DNA of 64,000 nucleotides from Heliopora coerulea. Its lineage: Eukaryota > Cnidaria > Anthozoa > Scleralcyonacea > Helioporidae. Below are positions 9,273 through 25,000 of this stretch, in pieces. The notes under the pieces are model-generated. The model was not told the origin of the DNA, did no database searches, and worked only from the letters and a program-made list of their open reading frames with translations. The DNA lies in contig JASJOG010000580.1 in assembly GCA_030142905.1 (NCBI GenBank), positions 40,001 through 104,000 of the forward strand, in the 5' to 3' direction. A program made the translations under genes and the position numbers. Position 1 is the stretch's first letter. Each line of letters opens with the position of its first letter.

Positions 9273-12200
9273 CTTTTGTGAGAGAAATGAAAAAGTATTT
9301 ACGTAAGTTCATTGTGATTGGATAAACCAACACTAAAGTTACATCAATGAACATTTTTGTATAATATGAAGTATTTCAACAAAAGATTGACGCTGATCGT
9401 GAACTTACCTTTCTTAAATGATTTTTCTACGCCACCATTAGGATCGTGAGGGTCCAAGATTTGCCAAGGATCGCCTAACTTAACATAAAAGCATTACAGT
9501 GATAAAAATCAGATCACTTTTACGTTAATCAAAAAACGTTTTCAATATAAGTTTTGTCAGTGCTTATTAAAACATATATACACCGTGTAAGAAAAACTCT
9601 AGAAGACGTTCCGACCACAAAGCTTATAAGTCAAAGCAGACTTAAATATAGGTCCAGTTATGCTAATTATTAGTGGTTAAGAAGTGATCTTACACTATGT
9701 TATAAGTTCCCAGAGCAGCGCCGCCAGGTTTTCTGCTCAGCAGTTGGGTGAAATACTTCATGTAAATATGTAAATATAGCTTAGAAGACGTCACAATGAT
9801 TCATTGTAATATAATAACGTAATTGATTGGGGTAAAAATATAAGGGCACTTGTGATCAGGTCTTGGCGAGAGGTGGTGGTTCACACTCACGACTGCAAAA
9901 TAATCTTTCGAATGAAATAAAATCAATGGAATACAGTCCCATGAGCGTTGATTTGTGTACGAGTGAACCAGTGTGGTGGAGACTTTGACAAGTTCCGCAA
10001 CACACTACAAACATCATGTATTTCTATACTGCCGTAGCCAGAACTGTGGGGTTCTTCCGGGGAACACCTGGCTTCAAGGAAGAAACATCCATCATAACTT
10101 CTTGCTTTGTTAACAATATCTCCATTATTAAACTCTAAATAATGCTCGTATTCCTCTTATTGTCCGGCATGTTGAACTAACAAACATTACAAGTAGGCTA
10201 CTTCCTCGTTTTTTTTTTTTACCTCATGTTTAAAACGAGGCCTAGCTCAAAGCTTGTTATTTAAATAATATACTGTATGTAAAATTCATTTTGATGTAAA
10301 AGGACTTAAACTGGGCCTAGTTTTACAGCAAAATCAGACATGGCCCACTCTGCTTCGGAGGTACCATGCAGGCGGCAAGCGAAGTCTTGAAAAAGAAGTA
10401 TGACTTAAAAATAGAAGTGTGACTTCAAATCCCATGTGGGATTTTCAATGCGAGCTTTTGAACCGAGCTCGGGTCATCTTTGGAGATGTTATGAACTCTT
10501 GATCAATTCATTTTACCAAGGTGAACTTCAAACAACATAAGGGAACTCTTGTTTTGAAAATTATTGCCCAGCAGACAATTTTTAATACAGACGTGATGAG
10601 TACATCATCAGAGCGATATGGAACATACGTTCAAGTTCATATAGATATTTCGGCGAACAGAGGCAACAAATCTCCCTGTCTTCACTGTCAAGTGTTGTCT
10701 CGCACATGAGACAAATTGGTTATTCTGTCTCTGTTAACGATTTCCATTTTATCCTCCGGTTTTATCCTCTATTTTATCCTCGCAATTGAAATTCATATTA
10801 GAGACACGCTGTAAATAGCCAAAGTAAATCTTTCGCTCAACACAAATGTTAACTTAATTTAATCGTTTGACGGGTTGAGCTCTCCCCTTGACAAGTAAAA
10901 TCGTCTGGAGTTAGCTTGAGTGAAGTAACAGAAGTCGTATCCTGCCAGGAAAGAGTTAATGCTATTTTTAACACCTTTTCTCTTCCACTTTCTCCCCTTA
11001 ATGCTAACGTTTCGTTACATATCGCGTAACATCATCAGAGTGAATAATTAAAAGAATGTGTCAACATATATTTTGCTAAACTATTTACAGAAATAGAAGG
11101 TGAGGGAGGTGGAGGTGGAGTGACAGAGCAAGGTGGCAGAAACAAATTGAGCTAGAGGGAGGAGTGCGATAATTATTTTATAAACTCGTTAGACCATATT
11201 CTTTTGTTTTCCGTCGGTTATTAATTTTAGGGTAATCAGACAGTTGTTCTGATTATTCAATGGAGCATTAAGGGGTTATTACTTCAAGAAAAGACCGGTC
11301 TTTACTTAAAATAACAACATCCTATTAGGCTGAAAAGAATAAAACCCGGCTAATCTTGGACATTATCTTCATCCTAGTTTCTCAGCTCAAGCAACTTTCT
11401 GAGAATTCCAACACACACTAAAATAACTAAACCTTAAAAACATAAATAACGTAGTTCGATCTTGATCAAAACGCTTAATTCTCAGGCAACAAAATAAAGG
11501 TACTTGGTATTTCATTACTTGAAAATCCTCCACTACTTGGCATTCATGTTTCTCTAGCCTTATTTTTCATGGACACGAGGAAGAAAGCTTGAGTCTTCAA
11601 TTTGTCTTCGTCTCTCTCCATCCAAAACACTGGTAAGCAACCTTCACTGGACATTCCAAGTCATCCCTTTCTTCCAGTCTCACCACCGGCTATTAACCTT
11701 TGGTTGGACGAACGACTCTTCATTTAAAAATACATCTTTGATCATTTTTATATTAGCCTTTCGCCGAACACGTTAGCCAAATAACCTCGAAGAACATTAC
11801 CATTCATAGATGTAGAACATAATTTTCATCAACTTAAGTGTACACCCAAATAACGTAAACCATACAAGATGAACTCCCTGTTGAAAAACAGGCAGAACAA
11901 TGCTTCAATTCTTAATGCTACAAGAATCACATCATCAACAATTTAAATTTCAAATGTATTTTTAGAACCTCTGGAAAACAAATATGTATGGTCTGATGAG
12001 CACGAAAAAATTTAAAAGCCACAAGATCGGTTTTTATTCAAATGTAAAGACCTATCCCTAGGCTTTTAACCCATATATAATAATTCACTAAAATGGTCAC
12101 GTTACGGATATATAACAAAACCTTAGAATTATTCTTCAAATTTTAAGCTTTCAGTATGACTTTGCCTAAAGCCACTTTACAAGTTGAACTATTGAGTCAA

Positions 12201-12569
12201 CTGGGAACAATGGGAACAAAATTTGGAAACAAAACTAACGCCTTATCAACCTCAAAAGACCCATTACCTAAAGAATACCACAGCTCAGCAGTTTATAAGT
12301 TTACGTGTCCTAGTTGCCAAGCCTCATACATCGGAAAAACAGACCGCTGCTTGTACACACGCATTAACGAACACACCTATTGTAACAAGTCCGAAATCTA
12401 CAAACACATTAATTCCTGCGAACATATTTTACATATTCAGTACCTTTTAAATCTACCATCAAAAATTTTTAGTTACGGCCAACCGACCAATTAATCACAG
12501 CTTATATTTAGTATATTGTCAAATAATAGACCAAGTCAAACATTGGTCATTGTCGCTCTTCAAGGAAGC

Positions 12570-12625
<56 letters not shown>

Positions 12626-13045
12626 GGAATATTACGAGTTCTTTAGAAGCCTTTGTCCCGTGACTGAGTACCAACTTTTGTCGGTGAATGGCAAAGGCTT
12701 CCTTGAAGAGCGACAATGACCAATATATAAACGCAAATCAAATGCAAATTTTTGCTTGCTGTCACTACTCTGAGTTTCACGCGCTTAGGCGATCATCAGG
12801 CAACAGACAGATCATTTATTTCTTCGTTCTCTTAAACATTGCGGTGTTATGTTAAGTGGTGTTTTGTTACGTGTCGGCACTTAGTGAGGCACATCAGTTG
12901 CCTGATGATCGCCTAAGCGAGTGAAACTCAGAGTAGTAACAGGAAGCAAAAATTTCCCTTTGATTTGCGTTTTCGCTCTGCCTATTATGGTACTGAGCGC
13001 TCTAGCTACCCACGCCATATCTGTGACACTTTTGTTACATTTATT

Positions 13046-13082
<37 letters not shown>

Positions 13083-16000
13083 GTCGGGTTTCTTTAGCAA
13101 CATTCCTGCTGATGAGTGCAAGTTAGTCGAAACGTGGAGTCAGTAAAAATGTTAACAATATTTGGAGTTACCATCGTTTTGTATTTTATCTGCCATACTA
13201 AAGTTATTTTAAGAAATTAAGTTTGAACCAACTATACCAGGCCTTCTCTCCGACTTTTTCAAACAATATGTCCGGCTTCCTTCGATAGAGCATCCACACA
13301 CCAATGACAAATGTTTACAAACTGCTCTATTAAAATTGAGATTGGAGATCTGCCCTTGATCACAGAAAAGATGTAGCTATCGTTGCTATTCATCTTTCCA
13401 AAGCTTTTGATTCAGTCTGTCAGTTAATTATTGGCTAAACTGATGACTTATGGCCTTTATAAATCTGCTGTAGATCTGATCCGTTCTTATTTGCAAGGTC
13501 GAAAACAAAGAGTGAATTGTAACGATTTATTCTCAGATTGCTTCCATATACAATCTGGTGTTCCGCAAGGAAGTCGACTAGGCCCCTGCTATTTGATATT
13601 TTTATTAATAACATGAACATGACAGATACCAGTTCGTCTTTATGTCGGTATGCTGATAGGACAGAGTACGATTCTGATCTATGCCCCACTAGATTAGAAC
13701 TCTCATTGAAAGAGGATATAAACACTTTAAATCACTGGTTCTGTATTAATTTTCTACCGGTGAATTCCAATAAAACGCAAGCCATGATCATGGGAAAGTT
13801 GGATTACAATTACGATCTCAGAATTAATGATTTTCCAATTTCAATTGACAGCAACCTTAAAATTTTAGGAGTTACAGTGGATAAGCGTCTAACTAATGAA
13901 CTTCACATCAAAGAAATACTTAACAAAGTCTATGCAAAAGTGGAAGCTTTACAACGTATAGCTGGGTTGCAACCAATCCCTAAGGATTCAAAAGACAATA
14001 ATACGGCGCCACGTACAAGAGAAGTCAATGAGATTCTTTCGTGAAACTTTAACCAATATGGCTGCCATGACGTCACGTGCAAGCCCCCCATACGACACTT
14101 GGTTCCCATGGAAGTATCGATAAAAATTTACAAATCCTACATCCTGCCTCACTTGGAATATTGTTGTCCTGTTTTTCTTGGTATTGGAAAATGTTCGAGC
14201 AAGAAATTGAAAAATGCTAATCATTATGCATTGAAGACACTCCTAAATATGGGAAATATTTCTAGCTACGAAATGGTTTTTAGTATAGCCTCATTGCGCA
14301 GCCTGGAACAAAGACGTTATGAAAAACTTCTTATTATAGTACTTAAATGAACGAGACTTCAAGGAGCGCAGTATATTTCCATCTTGTCTAAATTAAGGTC
14401 CTCTCGTTACAATCTCATAAACTGTGGCCCTAATTGTGAACAAGTGTGGTACAACCCTATATTTACATAATTGGCATTCTTTTATATCGTATCACATATA
14501 CGGAATGACCTCCCAACTATCATTAAAAACTCTAATTCGTTGACCGTTTCGTAATCAGATTTCTAAGTTAGATTTTTAGTAGTAAATCAAACCTTGGTTG
14601 TAAGTGCACGCGTTGTACTTGAATTTTACTTTATTTTTATTTACCTTGCGTTATTCGATACTTTTAATATACCTTTTTCGTTTCTTATTTAATCTTGTAA
14701 ATATATCTTGATTGTTTGTTATTTTTGTATACTCATAAGAGTTAATCGAACATTTTTAACATGAGCCTCTGGCTCGAGAAATTGGGCAACCATTCCTCAC
14801 TTTACCGACTACAAATAAGTTTTGATTGATATTAAATATTTCCTTGTATGCAACTCTACGCAGAAGAATTCATGGGGAAAATATACAAGAAAATCAAGAC
14901 CGTGTTGTGTCTGTGTGTAACAGACACACGTGCTTTACCCTGAAATTCCCCTCAAATTCTCCTCAATATTTTTCGCCTTAGAAAACATAAATTGCCGAAC
15001 TTTCGCAGGGAATTAGCGTATAAAGAGGTTCGTCTTATAAAACATTTACTAAACTCGCAGTACGTACTTTATCGGATCCAAAACACTCGGCTGTCGCCTC
15101 GTGTTTTATATCAGATAAAGCACTCCAGCTCGTTTTGTAAATAGTACATGCATAATTAAGTAAATTATGCATATGACCATGTTCTAAGTCTGGTTTATTA
15201 TACTTTGACCCAACTATTTTGACCGTGGTTAGTTACTTTGGAGTTCCACATATTCCACACGTGGTAAATTTGTCCTCTGTTATCAGAGGACAAATTTACC
15301 ACGATTGTTCTTATTATTTTAAATATTACTTATAAAACTATTAAGAATTCACGAGGAAAATACTAATAGGTAAATTGTAACCGTATCGTATCTTTAAATG
15401 TGATAAAAACACGCTTACAGTTCTCAAATTTTTTCGGCTTGGAAAACATTAATTTTTAAACATTTTAAACATCGCGAATTAGCGTATGAAGAAGTTCATA
15501 AAGAAGTAGCAGCATGGTTTTCAAGAAACTAGAGGACAGACAGTCACAAAAGGAATTGGCTAGGATTTTTTTTTTTTTAGTGGCTGGTTTTCCCGCCTGT
15601 GCAACCTTTTGGACGAGTTAATGGTCGAGGGCACGGCTTGGTTCAAGTTGATGGATTAACTCTCGCATAATTAGATCAAGGCAACTTTATTAGAATTGAA
15701 TAACATACAACACACCCGGTACGATTAACAGACCATTATACACTACAGGTCCGCCCAAGAAATAAATGACCATAACTTGCTTCCTCTGATTTTATTCAAA
15801 AAGCAGATCCAGTTACCTTCGCTCGAATGTTTTCCGTTTGTCGATCAGGTTTTCTTTCTCGTAAGATCATACCACTTAATGCCGGACCATTTTCCGTACC
15901 AGGAATTGCTGGATTGGATAGACGTTCAATTGCATCATCGTCATATTCCATGTCATCCCCATGGCTGTCAACATCAGCTTCAGGTAAATCATCCGGCTCA

Positions 16001-19000
16001 TTACCACCTCAAACAAGAATAAAAATGTTTAGTACTGTATGTTGACATTTTGCTGTGCCCTCTCACGTGGTTGGCAAAGAAAGGGCTAAGGCTCCCCTGA
16101 ACTCCTCCTTGTTTCTAAAAACTTTGTTCCCCACACTACGTTGTTAAATGAACAAGAAAAGAGATGGTCAGTTTGAGAAATGTCCGATATCGGGTAACAC
16201 TCAATCTCAGAATAATCCGTGTCACATGAATAGTACAAATTCACTATCATTTTACACTGACTCATTCTTTGAAGGGTAGCTACCTTCCGCCCGTGATCTT
16301 AATTTTTGCTTGCACACAGCGACACGCGAATTGAGCCCAGTTAGGCTGATCACCCACTAAGATAGTCAGCGGTACAAGCTTCTGATCCAAAATAAATTAT
16401 TTAGAGACAACTATCGTCGTAGAAAATAAGAAGTAAAATCAAAAACGGGAGAACTGACGGGTATTATCCCTCGACACGACAAAAAAACACGTAACGAAAA
16501 TATACATCGCAACATCATCAGAGATTATTATTAGTTAACACCGAAACGTTAGATCTTCTGTATTTACTCTCCTGTGTGCGAATCAATGGCTCTTCTTAAG
16601 ATTTTATGATTGGGCACTTATCTTCAGTTTCAAACGTTAATTTTCTCATTGAGGTGACCATATACGAATGTTATCGTAATATAAAGATCAGAGCCCAGCC
16701 GAAAAGTTTTAAAACATGTTTGCTGACGTTTCGTTGCCGCGTGCAACATCTTCAGAGTGTAGGTTTACAGGGATGAGAAAAAACTATATATATGAATCTA
16801 TAATTATCATATACATATATATATATAGTTTTTTCTCATCCCTGTAAACCTACACTCTGAAGATGGTGCACGCCGCAACGAAACGTCAGTAAACATGTTT
16901 AAAACTTTTCGACTTGCCTCTTTCACTATGGCGATACACTTAAGAATTCTGAGCTGGGCTCTGATCTTTATATTACGATTACGCTTTCCGCCCGGAAAAT
17001 CAACAGCCAAGATTATATACGAATGTTTTTCAAAATTGACCTTTCGATCAAAAAACTTCCATTTTCGTCGGTTAAAAAAGTTATGAAAGCAATAACTAAC
17101 ATACAGATTAAATTATTGAACGAAATGAGAGGATTTCAGAAATGTCAATGTTCCTACATTACATGTACCTTCGTAATTGGGAGTGGAAGCGGTAATACGT
17201 TGAAATGCATCGCTTTGGACCAGGTTTATGTTGGAAACATCGAGAAGTAGAGCTCCAGATTTCGAATGGACTGTGCAAGTATTCATCTGAAAATTGTAAG
17301 TAAAAGCACAAGCAATGGAATATGGATGTGGTTAATTCAGATATTGGTAAAATTCAGCTATTCGGGAAAACCTTGCCGAATATGGTGGTTCATCAATCAA
17401 AAATTGATATTTGGTTAAAATATTTTCAACTGCATTTAAAGGGTCCTAGTTAATGAAGAAATATGATGACGACGATAAAGATGATGATGTTTCTATACAA
17501 CTTAAAAGGAGCTCTTCCAAGCGTTTACAGTAGGTCTATCTACAATCAATCGGAGTCCAGCTGAATAATAGGGCTACAACGAAACAGGCCACGCATTACA
17601 TAACTGCTCTGAAAATGTTTGATATTTTCAAAATTGCTAAGACGAACTTTGGAAGAATCAACATTCTATATGTTAATTAAAAATCGTGTGACCTGGCCAA
17701 TGTTTCACACAACCAATTTAATAATCATTCGACTAGCAATGATAAAAAGACAACAGCCATTTTAGGGCGGATGTATTACTGATAAGGCAACTTACAGTTT
17801 CTGCCAGGATTTTTTAAGGATGAGAAGATCGCCTCAAGAGATTTTGAAGTTGTCGTGAGTACAGCAGAAGCTTAGCCTCTGCATCATTTAAAAAGAACTG
17901 CATCATTTTTATTTATGCCATATTTAGTTAAATTAGCGTTGAAAACATGTCAAATCATCTCTAACGATTGTAACGGCACTAATGCAACCCAGCAGTGAAT
18001 AATTTTTTACGGCGATACCCGACCATCGATGATTGTTCTGAACCCCGTTAAATTTCTTTTGGATCATTAGCATTTTATCCTACCACAAATGCCATACATT
18101 AGTAGTTCCTCTTATCAGAATTTAGAAAAAATTAACCAAGATTTTTATCAGTTTGTTCGTCCTGCATGTAATTGATTTCACTAAATAGACGTATGCTTTT
18201 CGGAGTCCCATCGAAGTTTAGCTATGTTAATGTCAGATGTAACCGCAGATGTTTCACAATCCCTATAGCATTCTTGTCTGGAATATCTTTCTCGTCTTTC
18301 AAGTCCATGAATGCTTTCAGTCTTTTCTCTCTCCTGCTACGTGAGAACTGTACCTTGAAGTCATTTCTATTTCCAAGAACCTCTCCAGTGGGACTATGAG
18401 AAAAAAGACAACAAATATAATTAATACTTGAGGTCAACAGTCCGGCAATTAGTTTTGCCTCCCCGAGCGGACTGGCGATAATTGAAAAAAAAACAAAAAA
18501 GAAAAAGCAACTGATATTGAGTGTAAGGGAGGATTTCCATTTGCTGCAAAATATCCCGTGCGCGACAGCTGCATTAAAATTGAACAGATTTCTGCTTGGT
18601 TCCATTAGAGAGGTCCTAAGACAAAAGGGAAAAGTCGCGCGCGAGACATTTTGCACCAAATGGAAATCCACCTTTAAACGTGCAAAGTAGATCATAAACT
18701 TAAAACAAACACAGCACTTCCGGTTCCTTGCCATAAATATCTGCACCACTCCCAAATTGCTCAACCGACAAATTCAACAGTTTAAGAAATTCATGTCTTG
18801 GAATGATTTCCTCTCAAAAATCAGGAATTATTTAGACACCAAAATCAAAACAAAGGTTTTATCTTCACAAAAAAGAACTACGCCCAAACATTCGTTCGAT
18901 GATTAGTCGCCCAAAATATGGATGGGACTCCCATATCTCGGCCAAAAGGGCCAATTGGTTGTCAAGACTGCCGAAAGATCTGTCGGCATCTTAAAGTTAA

Positions 19001-22000
19001 AGTTTAATTTGTTATTATGAAACAAAACATTCCTCGTTTTTTCTTTCTAACAAAGACAAAGTCTCAGATATCGCACGAAGCAATTTATGAAACTTCTTGT
19101 CCTGGATGCAACCAAAACGTGCATCAGAAAAACACAAATTAGCCGCGACGGGGATCGAACCCGCAACCTTCTGATGACCGGTGAGACGCTTAGAAGGTTG
19201 CGGGTTCGATCCCCGTCTGGGGCTCAGAAATCGTTTTCTGAGTACAGTGCTTGACGATCATTCATCTCTCTTAAGATATATCCAAGCCCTCACGTTTCTC
19301 AAACAAAAACTTCATCAATCATTATAAATATATAGTGGCTTCCGCTTAGGTCGCACATATATATCGAACTTGCACCTTAGCTCACCATCTGAGTCTCGGT
19401 AGCTCAATGGTAAGAGCGTCTCACCGGTCATCAGAAGGTTGAGGGTTCGACCCCCCGTCTGGGGCTCAGAATCGTTTTCTGAGTACAGGGCTTGACGATC
19501 ATTCATCTCTCTTAAAGACAGGATTTCCAAGTTGATGAGATCGCGTATTATTTATAAATATTCGTGTCAATACTGCAGAGCGTTGTAATTCGGCCAAACG
19601 CGCCGGCATTTTCATACGCGAATCTCAGAGCACATGGGGGTTTCGCTTTTGACGGGAAAGAAACTTGCAACGAATTCCCTTTCAAGTATTCTTGCCCATT
19701 CACAACAATCTCTTCACCGTATCTCTCCTGATGATTTCACCATCATCTCTTCTTGTCGTTCGAACTCGAACTTTGAGCTCCTTCGAGAGAGAGCTTACAG
19801 CAGTAAACAGCTGGCCGAAGTAGAAATAAGAGAGACATTTTTTATCTTTTTGCTAAACTCCTTTTAATGCCCTCACAGTTTTCCAGTATCATCGAAATTT
19901 TCCTCAAAGTTTGAACCGAAATGTCCATGTGTGAACAAAGTTATTTCATCCTTAGAACCTCCTCAACCTTCTCGGCGATGGCTCGACTGGGCGTTCTTGC
20001 ACGAAATGATCCCGGGACAACAATTCATTTTTCGAGTTTTCATCGTCCTGTCACTTAGACAAACATCTTGTTTGCTTTGTGAGCTCTGAGGAACATATAA
20101 ACAAGAAAAGAACGTTCCACGGGCACGTGCCCTACCAGTTCGTTTTCGGCCTCAATGCATGTTCCAGTAGCATATTCGTCACGGTCGTTAGTTTCTCTAC
20201 GCTCGTCCTTTCTGTACGTAAGAGTTTGGCTCACAGTTGGCGATATTGTTCAATGGATCCTAGAGGCCTAGGCCAGTTTAGACAAAGTAACGATCATAAA
20301 CGCTTTTGGGAGCTGCGCATTAACTGCTGCTGTAGATGGCTAAGAGGATGAACAAATTCACTGCTTCCAGGAAGGGCAGCACTGTTATGCTAGCCTAGAG
20401 AGATTGAAATCCGTCAATGAAGCAACTTTCGCATCACGGGAGAATGACCCTTTCGCTGCCATCACTCTCTCTGACATGGAAGAGGCGGCACCAGAAAGCT
20501 CTCTCATTGACATAGAGTAAAATAATTGTTAAAAGTTGTGATTTTGCCCTGCTGTTTAAACTTTCCATGTTTTGTTTTGTAAAAGTGAAATAAATTCTGT
20601 ATGCTTTGTTTAGTTATTGTCCAAAACGAAAGAATCCTCATTGAAAGTGACGAAAATTAAATAAGCGCCCACAGTCGAATAAGCGTCCACTCTCAATGTT
20701 TCCAAAACTAAATAAGCGCTCAGGGCGCTTATTCGAATAAATATGGTATTTGTTTTTATAAGGACTATTCGGGATGTTCAGTACCCTTTAGACTTGTTTG
20801 AAGTTTACTGTTTCTTTCGTTGGCGCCTTGCAGCGCGTGGGATATAATATTTCTGGATCACGTGAACCAACGGTGTTCACGTAAAACAGAACGAATGTCG
20901 TATGATGAATAGGACAACATAGAAAGCGCATTTACGAGTTGTGTGAAACTTTATAGGACCCTTTTCGTGCTCTACGTAGTAGATCGATGTGCTCTGGCAC
21001 AGATTGTAAGTAGATGTTCTAAATAACGTGATGAAATCTGCAGTTTTTAGTCGTTATGTGATGCAGTTTGCCACGTGTTAATGATTCATGCGTTGTGTTA
21101 TTTATTGCAGTTTAACCGTAAAAAAATAGATATAACGCGTTGGAAAATGTGCCTAAATTTAGCCCAAACAATGACCCTGCAATAGATTCAAAATATTACA
21201 TGGGATACTGTCTTTTCTTGTGTTTACCTGAATATCAAGTTCCAAAATGTATATTTTTGGTTTAGTTTCTTCACTTCGGATTTCGCTATTAGTCGACGTA
21301 GCGTGTCCTTAGCGATGTCAGTCCGTAAGAATATGGTCTGTGTTTTAGACTACTAAAATTTCATGGTACCGAGCAAAAAGAAGCAAATCATTCAAAACTC
21401 ATAGTTCTCAACGTGCATTGATTAAAAATAAAAAAACCCAAAAAAACAAAAAAAACAAAAACAAAAAAAACACTTTGTAGTTTTACTCCACAGGATATTT
21501 GTGACATGAGAAAGGCCCATTTAACATAAAGAACTCAAAAGGAACAAGGTTTAGCTTTCGCCAAACATGCAGTTCGTTGTGTATTCACTATACTTTGCGG
21601 CTTGTTTTGATTACTTCACCTTTACCACTCAGACATGTTTGCCATTTGGCAACTTACTAGACGGTTTTTAGCTTCCAGAGAAGACTTCTTCAAAGGACAA
21701 CAGGTAAAGGTTTAATCACAACAAAAAAACAGAACTGTAACAAATTAACCAATATTTGATACAAAAAAATCTCACAAAGTTAGAAACCCAAGGCCTTTTC
21801 TTGTATTAGGCGACGGACAGTAACTGATTAAACAGCCATACAGTAAATGTTCGAATTATCGCCCGTCCCTATTAACCGCCCCCGTAAAAAATTCAAACAA
21901 GCAATAATCGCCCCACCTCAAATAAGCGGCCCCCTTTTTTAAGGGTTAATTTAACCAGCAATGCGTATCGTGAAATACTTCGATTTTCACTAGTTATCAG

Positions 22001-25000
22001 ACGTTGACGGTGAAGGCATTCAATCGAGAAATCGTGAATGAAAGAGATTCTCTCGGTTTTTCCTTAGATTCCGGTATTCTTGTAAATATTTTGTTGAATC
22101 AATTGATTATACTAAGGAAATAAACTATCGAAATTGTCTTGGCTTTTAGTTAAATAATCGTACTTATGTTACTGTCAGTACAAAATGCTCATCTTCTAAA
22201 TAAGGACCCCAGTCCAAATAAGCGCTCCTCCCGATTTAATGGCCTTTTTAGAAGTGTGAAAAAAAATTAAGCGCCCGGGCGCTAACTCGAACATTTACGG
22301 TAATCCCCTCACCCACCGTACGAAGGCCGAAGAAGGCCCGAGCGGACGAGGGTACTAATCTCGACGTGCGTGGAATCCTTTTATACGCGTGGTGACTAGG
22401 GAGAAAAATTTTTGCAGTGTCTATGACTGTATATACTGTATACTAGAAATACGTCCACGCAACAAACCCTCGCCTACCCTTCCAATATATCTCTCGAGAA
22501 TCCAAGAAACATTGATAATTTTTCAAAATTGTCAAAAAGACAAATCCCCTTTACTATCACTGGAAGAGGGTATGCAATATAAGAAAAACAACATTTGGAC
22601 ACGAATATTAACAAAACAAACTGGAAATTGTTGGTCGTCATGTTTACGTTTAAAATTTCCACTCGTTTTATCATAACAAAACGTTTCGTGAGAATAACCT
22701 TTAACGTTTTTACAAATAATGGGATCCATCCTGACAATTCTACTCCTAAACAATGGATGTTCGTATCAAGACCCTGCATTAGTTGCGATCTTGACGTATT
22801 TCGTGTCGTTTTTGGATGAAACTTATAACTTTTTTTCACTTTGAGGGAAGACACTTTAGTAGATGGCAACATTTTCCATCTTAAAAGCAGAGCATCCTCA
22901 TGGGTTACTGGTCGGATATACCAGCATTACGGATAGCTTATGATTGAAAAAATTTTTTTTTGATATTTTTTGTATTAAAAAACTGATAAATCCTACATTA
23001 CCTCAAAGTTAATTAAAAATTTCTAGTAGAAGTGCTATGATGAAGATTTATGCTAATTATTCATCCGGAGGTAAAAGACTTTGGTAACGAAGATGAAACG
23101 AATTACGAAACCGACGAAATAAACAAAGAAAACATGAGAGAGTTCTGCATTTGTTATTGCTGACCAAAAATCGGAAAATACAAAACATACAACAAAATAC
23201 GATAAGCAAATCTTGTGCAAGTTTTGTCGAGAGAAGAACGAGTAAAGAGAAGTTAAATACGTACTTTTTTCCACTGTAATACTTTGGTAAAAGAGAAAAA
23301 TGGCGTAGCGTACAAACCTTCAACTCTTACGTATTTTCAACGAAGCGTTCTGCGACACCTCAACACAAAGGGTTCAACGGTGAATTTACTGAAAGAAGTC
23401 GGTTTTAAACTTTTAAACTTTCTTGAGAGGTGTTAAAATCCTGATGAAAGCATTACTGGTCGTACATGGTGAAGGTAATCATCAACAAACCACCCGAAAA
23501 GTGAGAAAGATAGAAGTGGACAACATTTTCGCCGAAGGATAGTATGATCTCCAAAGATAAGTAGCTTTTCAGCGTGTTTCCTGGTGGCTGTTTGCCTTTC
23601 ATTCTTGTTTACAAGCCATAAATAGATTCCAATGTCTTCAGTGGAGCGACATTTCACAGGGAAAACGAGTTTAACAGTATACAAGAATACGAAGTTGCTG
23701 AAGACATCGGATGAAGACAATGATAATTCGCATAAAGAATCAAATGAAAACATCCCTCTGGGAAACGACTCTACATCTGAATCCCAGACTCATCAAGACA
23801 AAGCTTTGACCACCTTAAAGTCCATTGAATCAGAAATTTGCAACAAATTCATGAACCTCTTCTCTAAGGTCAGTAGCATGGGGAAATTGTAGCTGCTGTA
23901 ACCGAGAAATGATCGAAATTCTGAAAGCAGAAAACCAAAAGTTAAAAGCGGAGATTCATGTAATCCAAGAGCGCAATAACAACTTGTCTTAAGTGATGTC
24001 TGATTTGAATACGAAAATAAAGACGTTGACAACGAAAAGCTGAGCCTTATAACAGCGATGAAATTACTCCAAAAAGACTATGAAAAAATGTATAAAGAGC
24101 AATTGGCAGAAGTCAACTGTTATTCTTGGTCCACTGTAAAAAGAACTAAGGCTAACACGGATATCACATTTCAACACCAAAACAACTACGAAGTTTTGAA
24201 GAATATTGAAGATGACGAGACAACTGAAAACAACAAGGAATTAATGAGAAGGAGCCATGAAGATTCGCAAGAGGAACTTGATTACAATGACGAATTAATG
24301 ACAAAGAATCGTAAGAAAATCCACGAGGGAATTGAGAGCCAAATAAATCAACCGAATTCATCGAAGTGTATCAAACAAAGTCAACGAGCAGAAGAAGACC
24401 GGAATAACCATCGCCAAGATAAACTTAATCAACGCCAAAATTTGCCTAAGCAACGACAAAGGGTTACTATTGTTGGTGACTCCATGATAAAATATCTTAG
24501 TCCCATGAAACTCCAGAGAAATTCTGGAGTAAAGGTCCAAGTTAAAACTTTCCCAGGCGCTCGATTGGAAGAAATGACTCATTATATTAAACCTAATCTG
24601 AAATCTCCCCCTGAATGCATCGGATTACATGTAGGAACGAACGATGTAAAATTCAAGTCTTCACAAGAAATCTCTGCGCATAGATATTCTCTGAGAAAAA
24701 ACAGATCACGGACACAAATCCTAGTACTAAATTTACTATTTCCGAAATAATCACCAGGACCGATGATTCAAATCTCGCTGCAAAGATCACGCAAGTAAAT
24801 GCTGACATACAAAAGGTATGTAAACAGAATAACTGGAGACTGATCTCAAATGGGAACATTAATCGTAGCCATTTAAACTCATATGGCGTTCACCTTAATC
24901 GACAGGGTACAGCTATTTTGGCGAAGAACATTATAGGCTACTTAAAACAATTAAGTTGACTAGTGGTAGAAAAAGATAAGTCTTCAGATACTTAAGTAAA

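Noticed and set aside
12785..12930. Second pair of hammerhead-like motifs (CTGATGATCGCC...GTGAAAC)
   Set aside because: Two bases separate the stem from GAAAC and no cleavage-site triplet is in register; counted as conserved PLE tail, not as a ribozyme.
15777..16045. Plus-strand ORFs of 72-81 codons
   Set aside because: Antisense shadows of NCAPH2 exon 9.
18222..18764. 180-codon minus-strand ORF
   Set aside because: Only its 40-bp centre (18354-18393) is coding, as NCAPH2 exon 7. The rest is intron and part of a MITE.
19382..19465. tRNA gene
   Set aside because: A and B boxes are present, but leader and 3' body match other dispersed copies, the acceptor stem is not formed, and copies occur in inverted fragments: a SINE.
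20079..20351. 90-codon ORF
   Set aside because: No recognisable domain, no splice signals matching NCAPH2 phase, and surroundings look like repeat debris.
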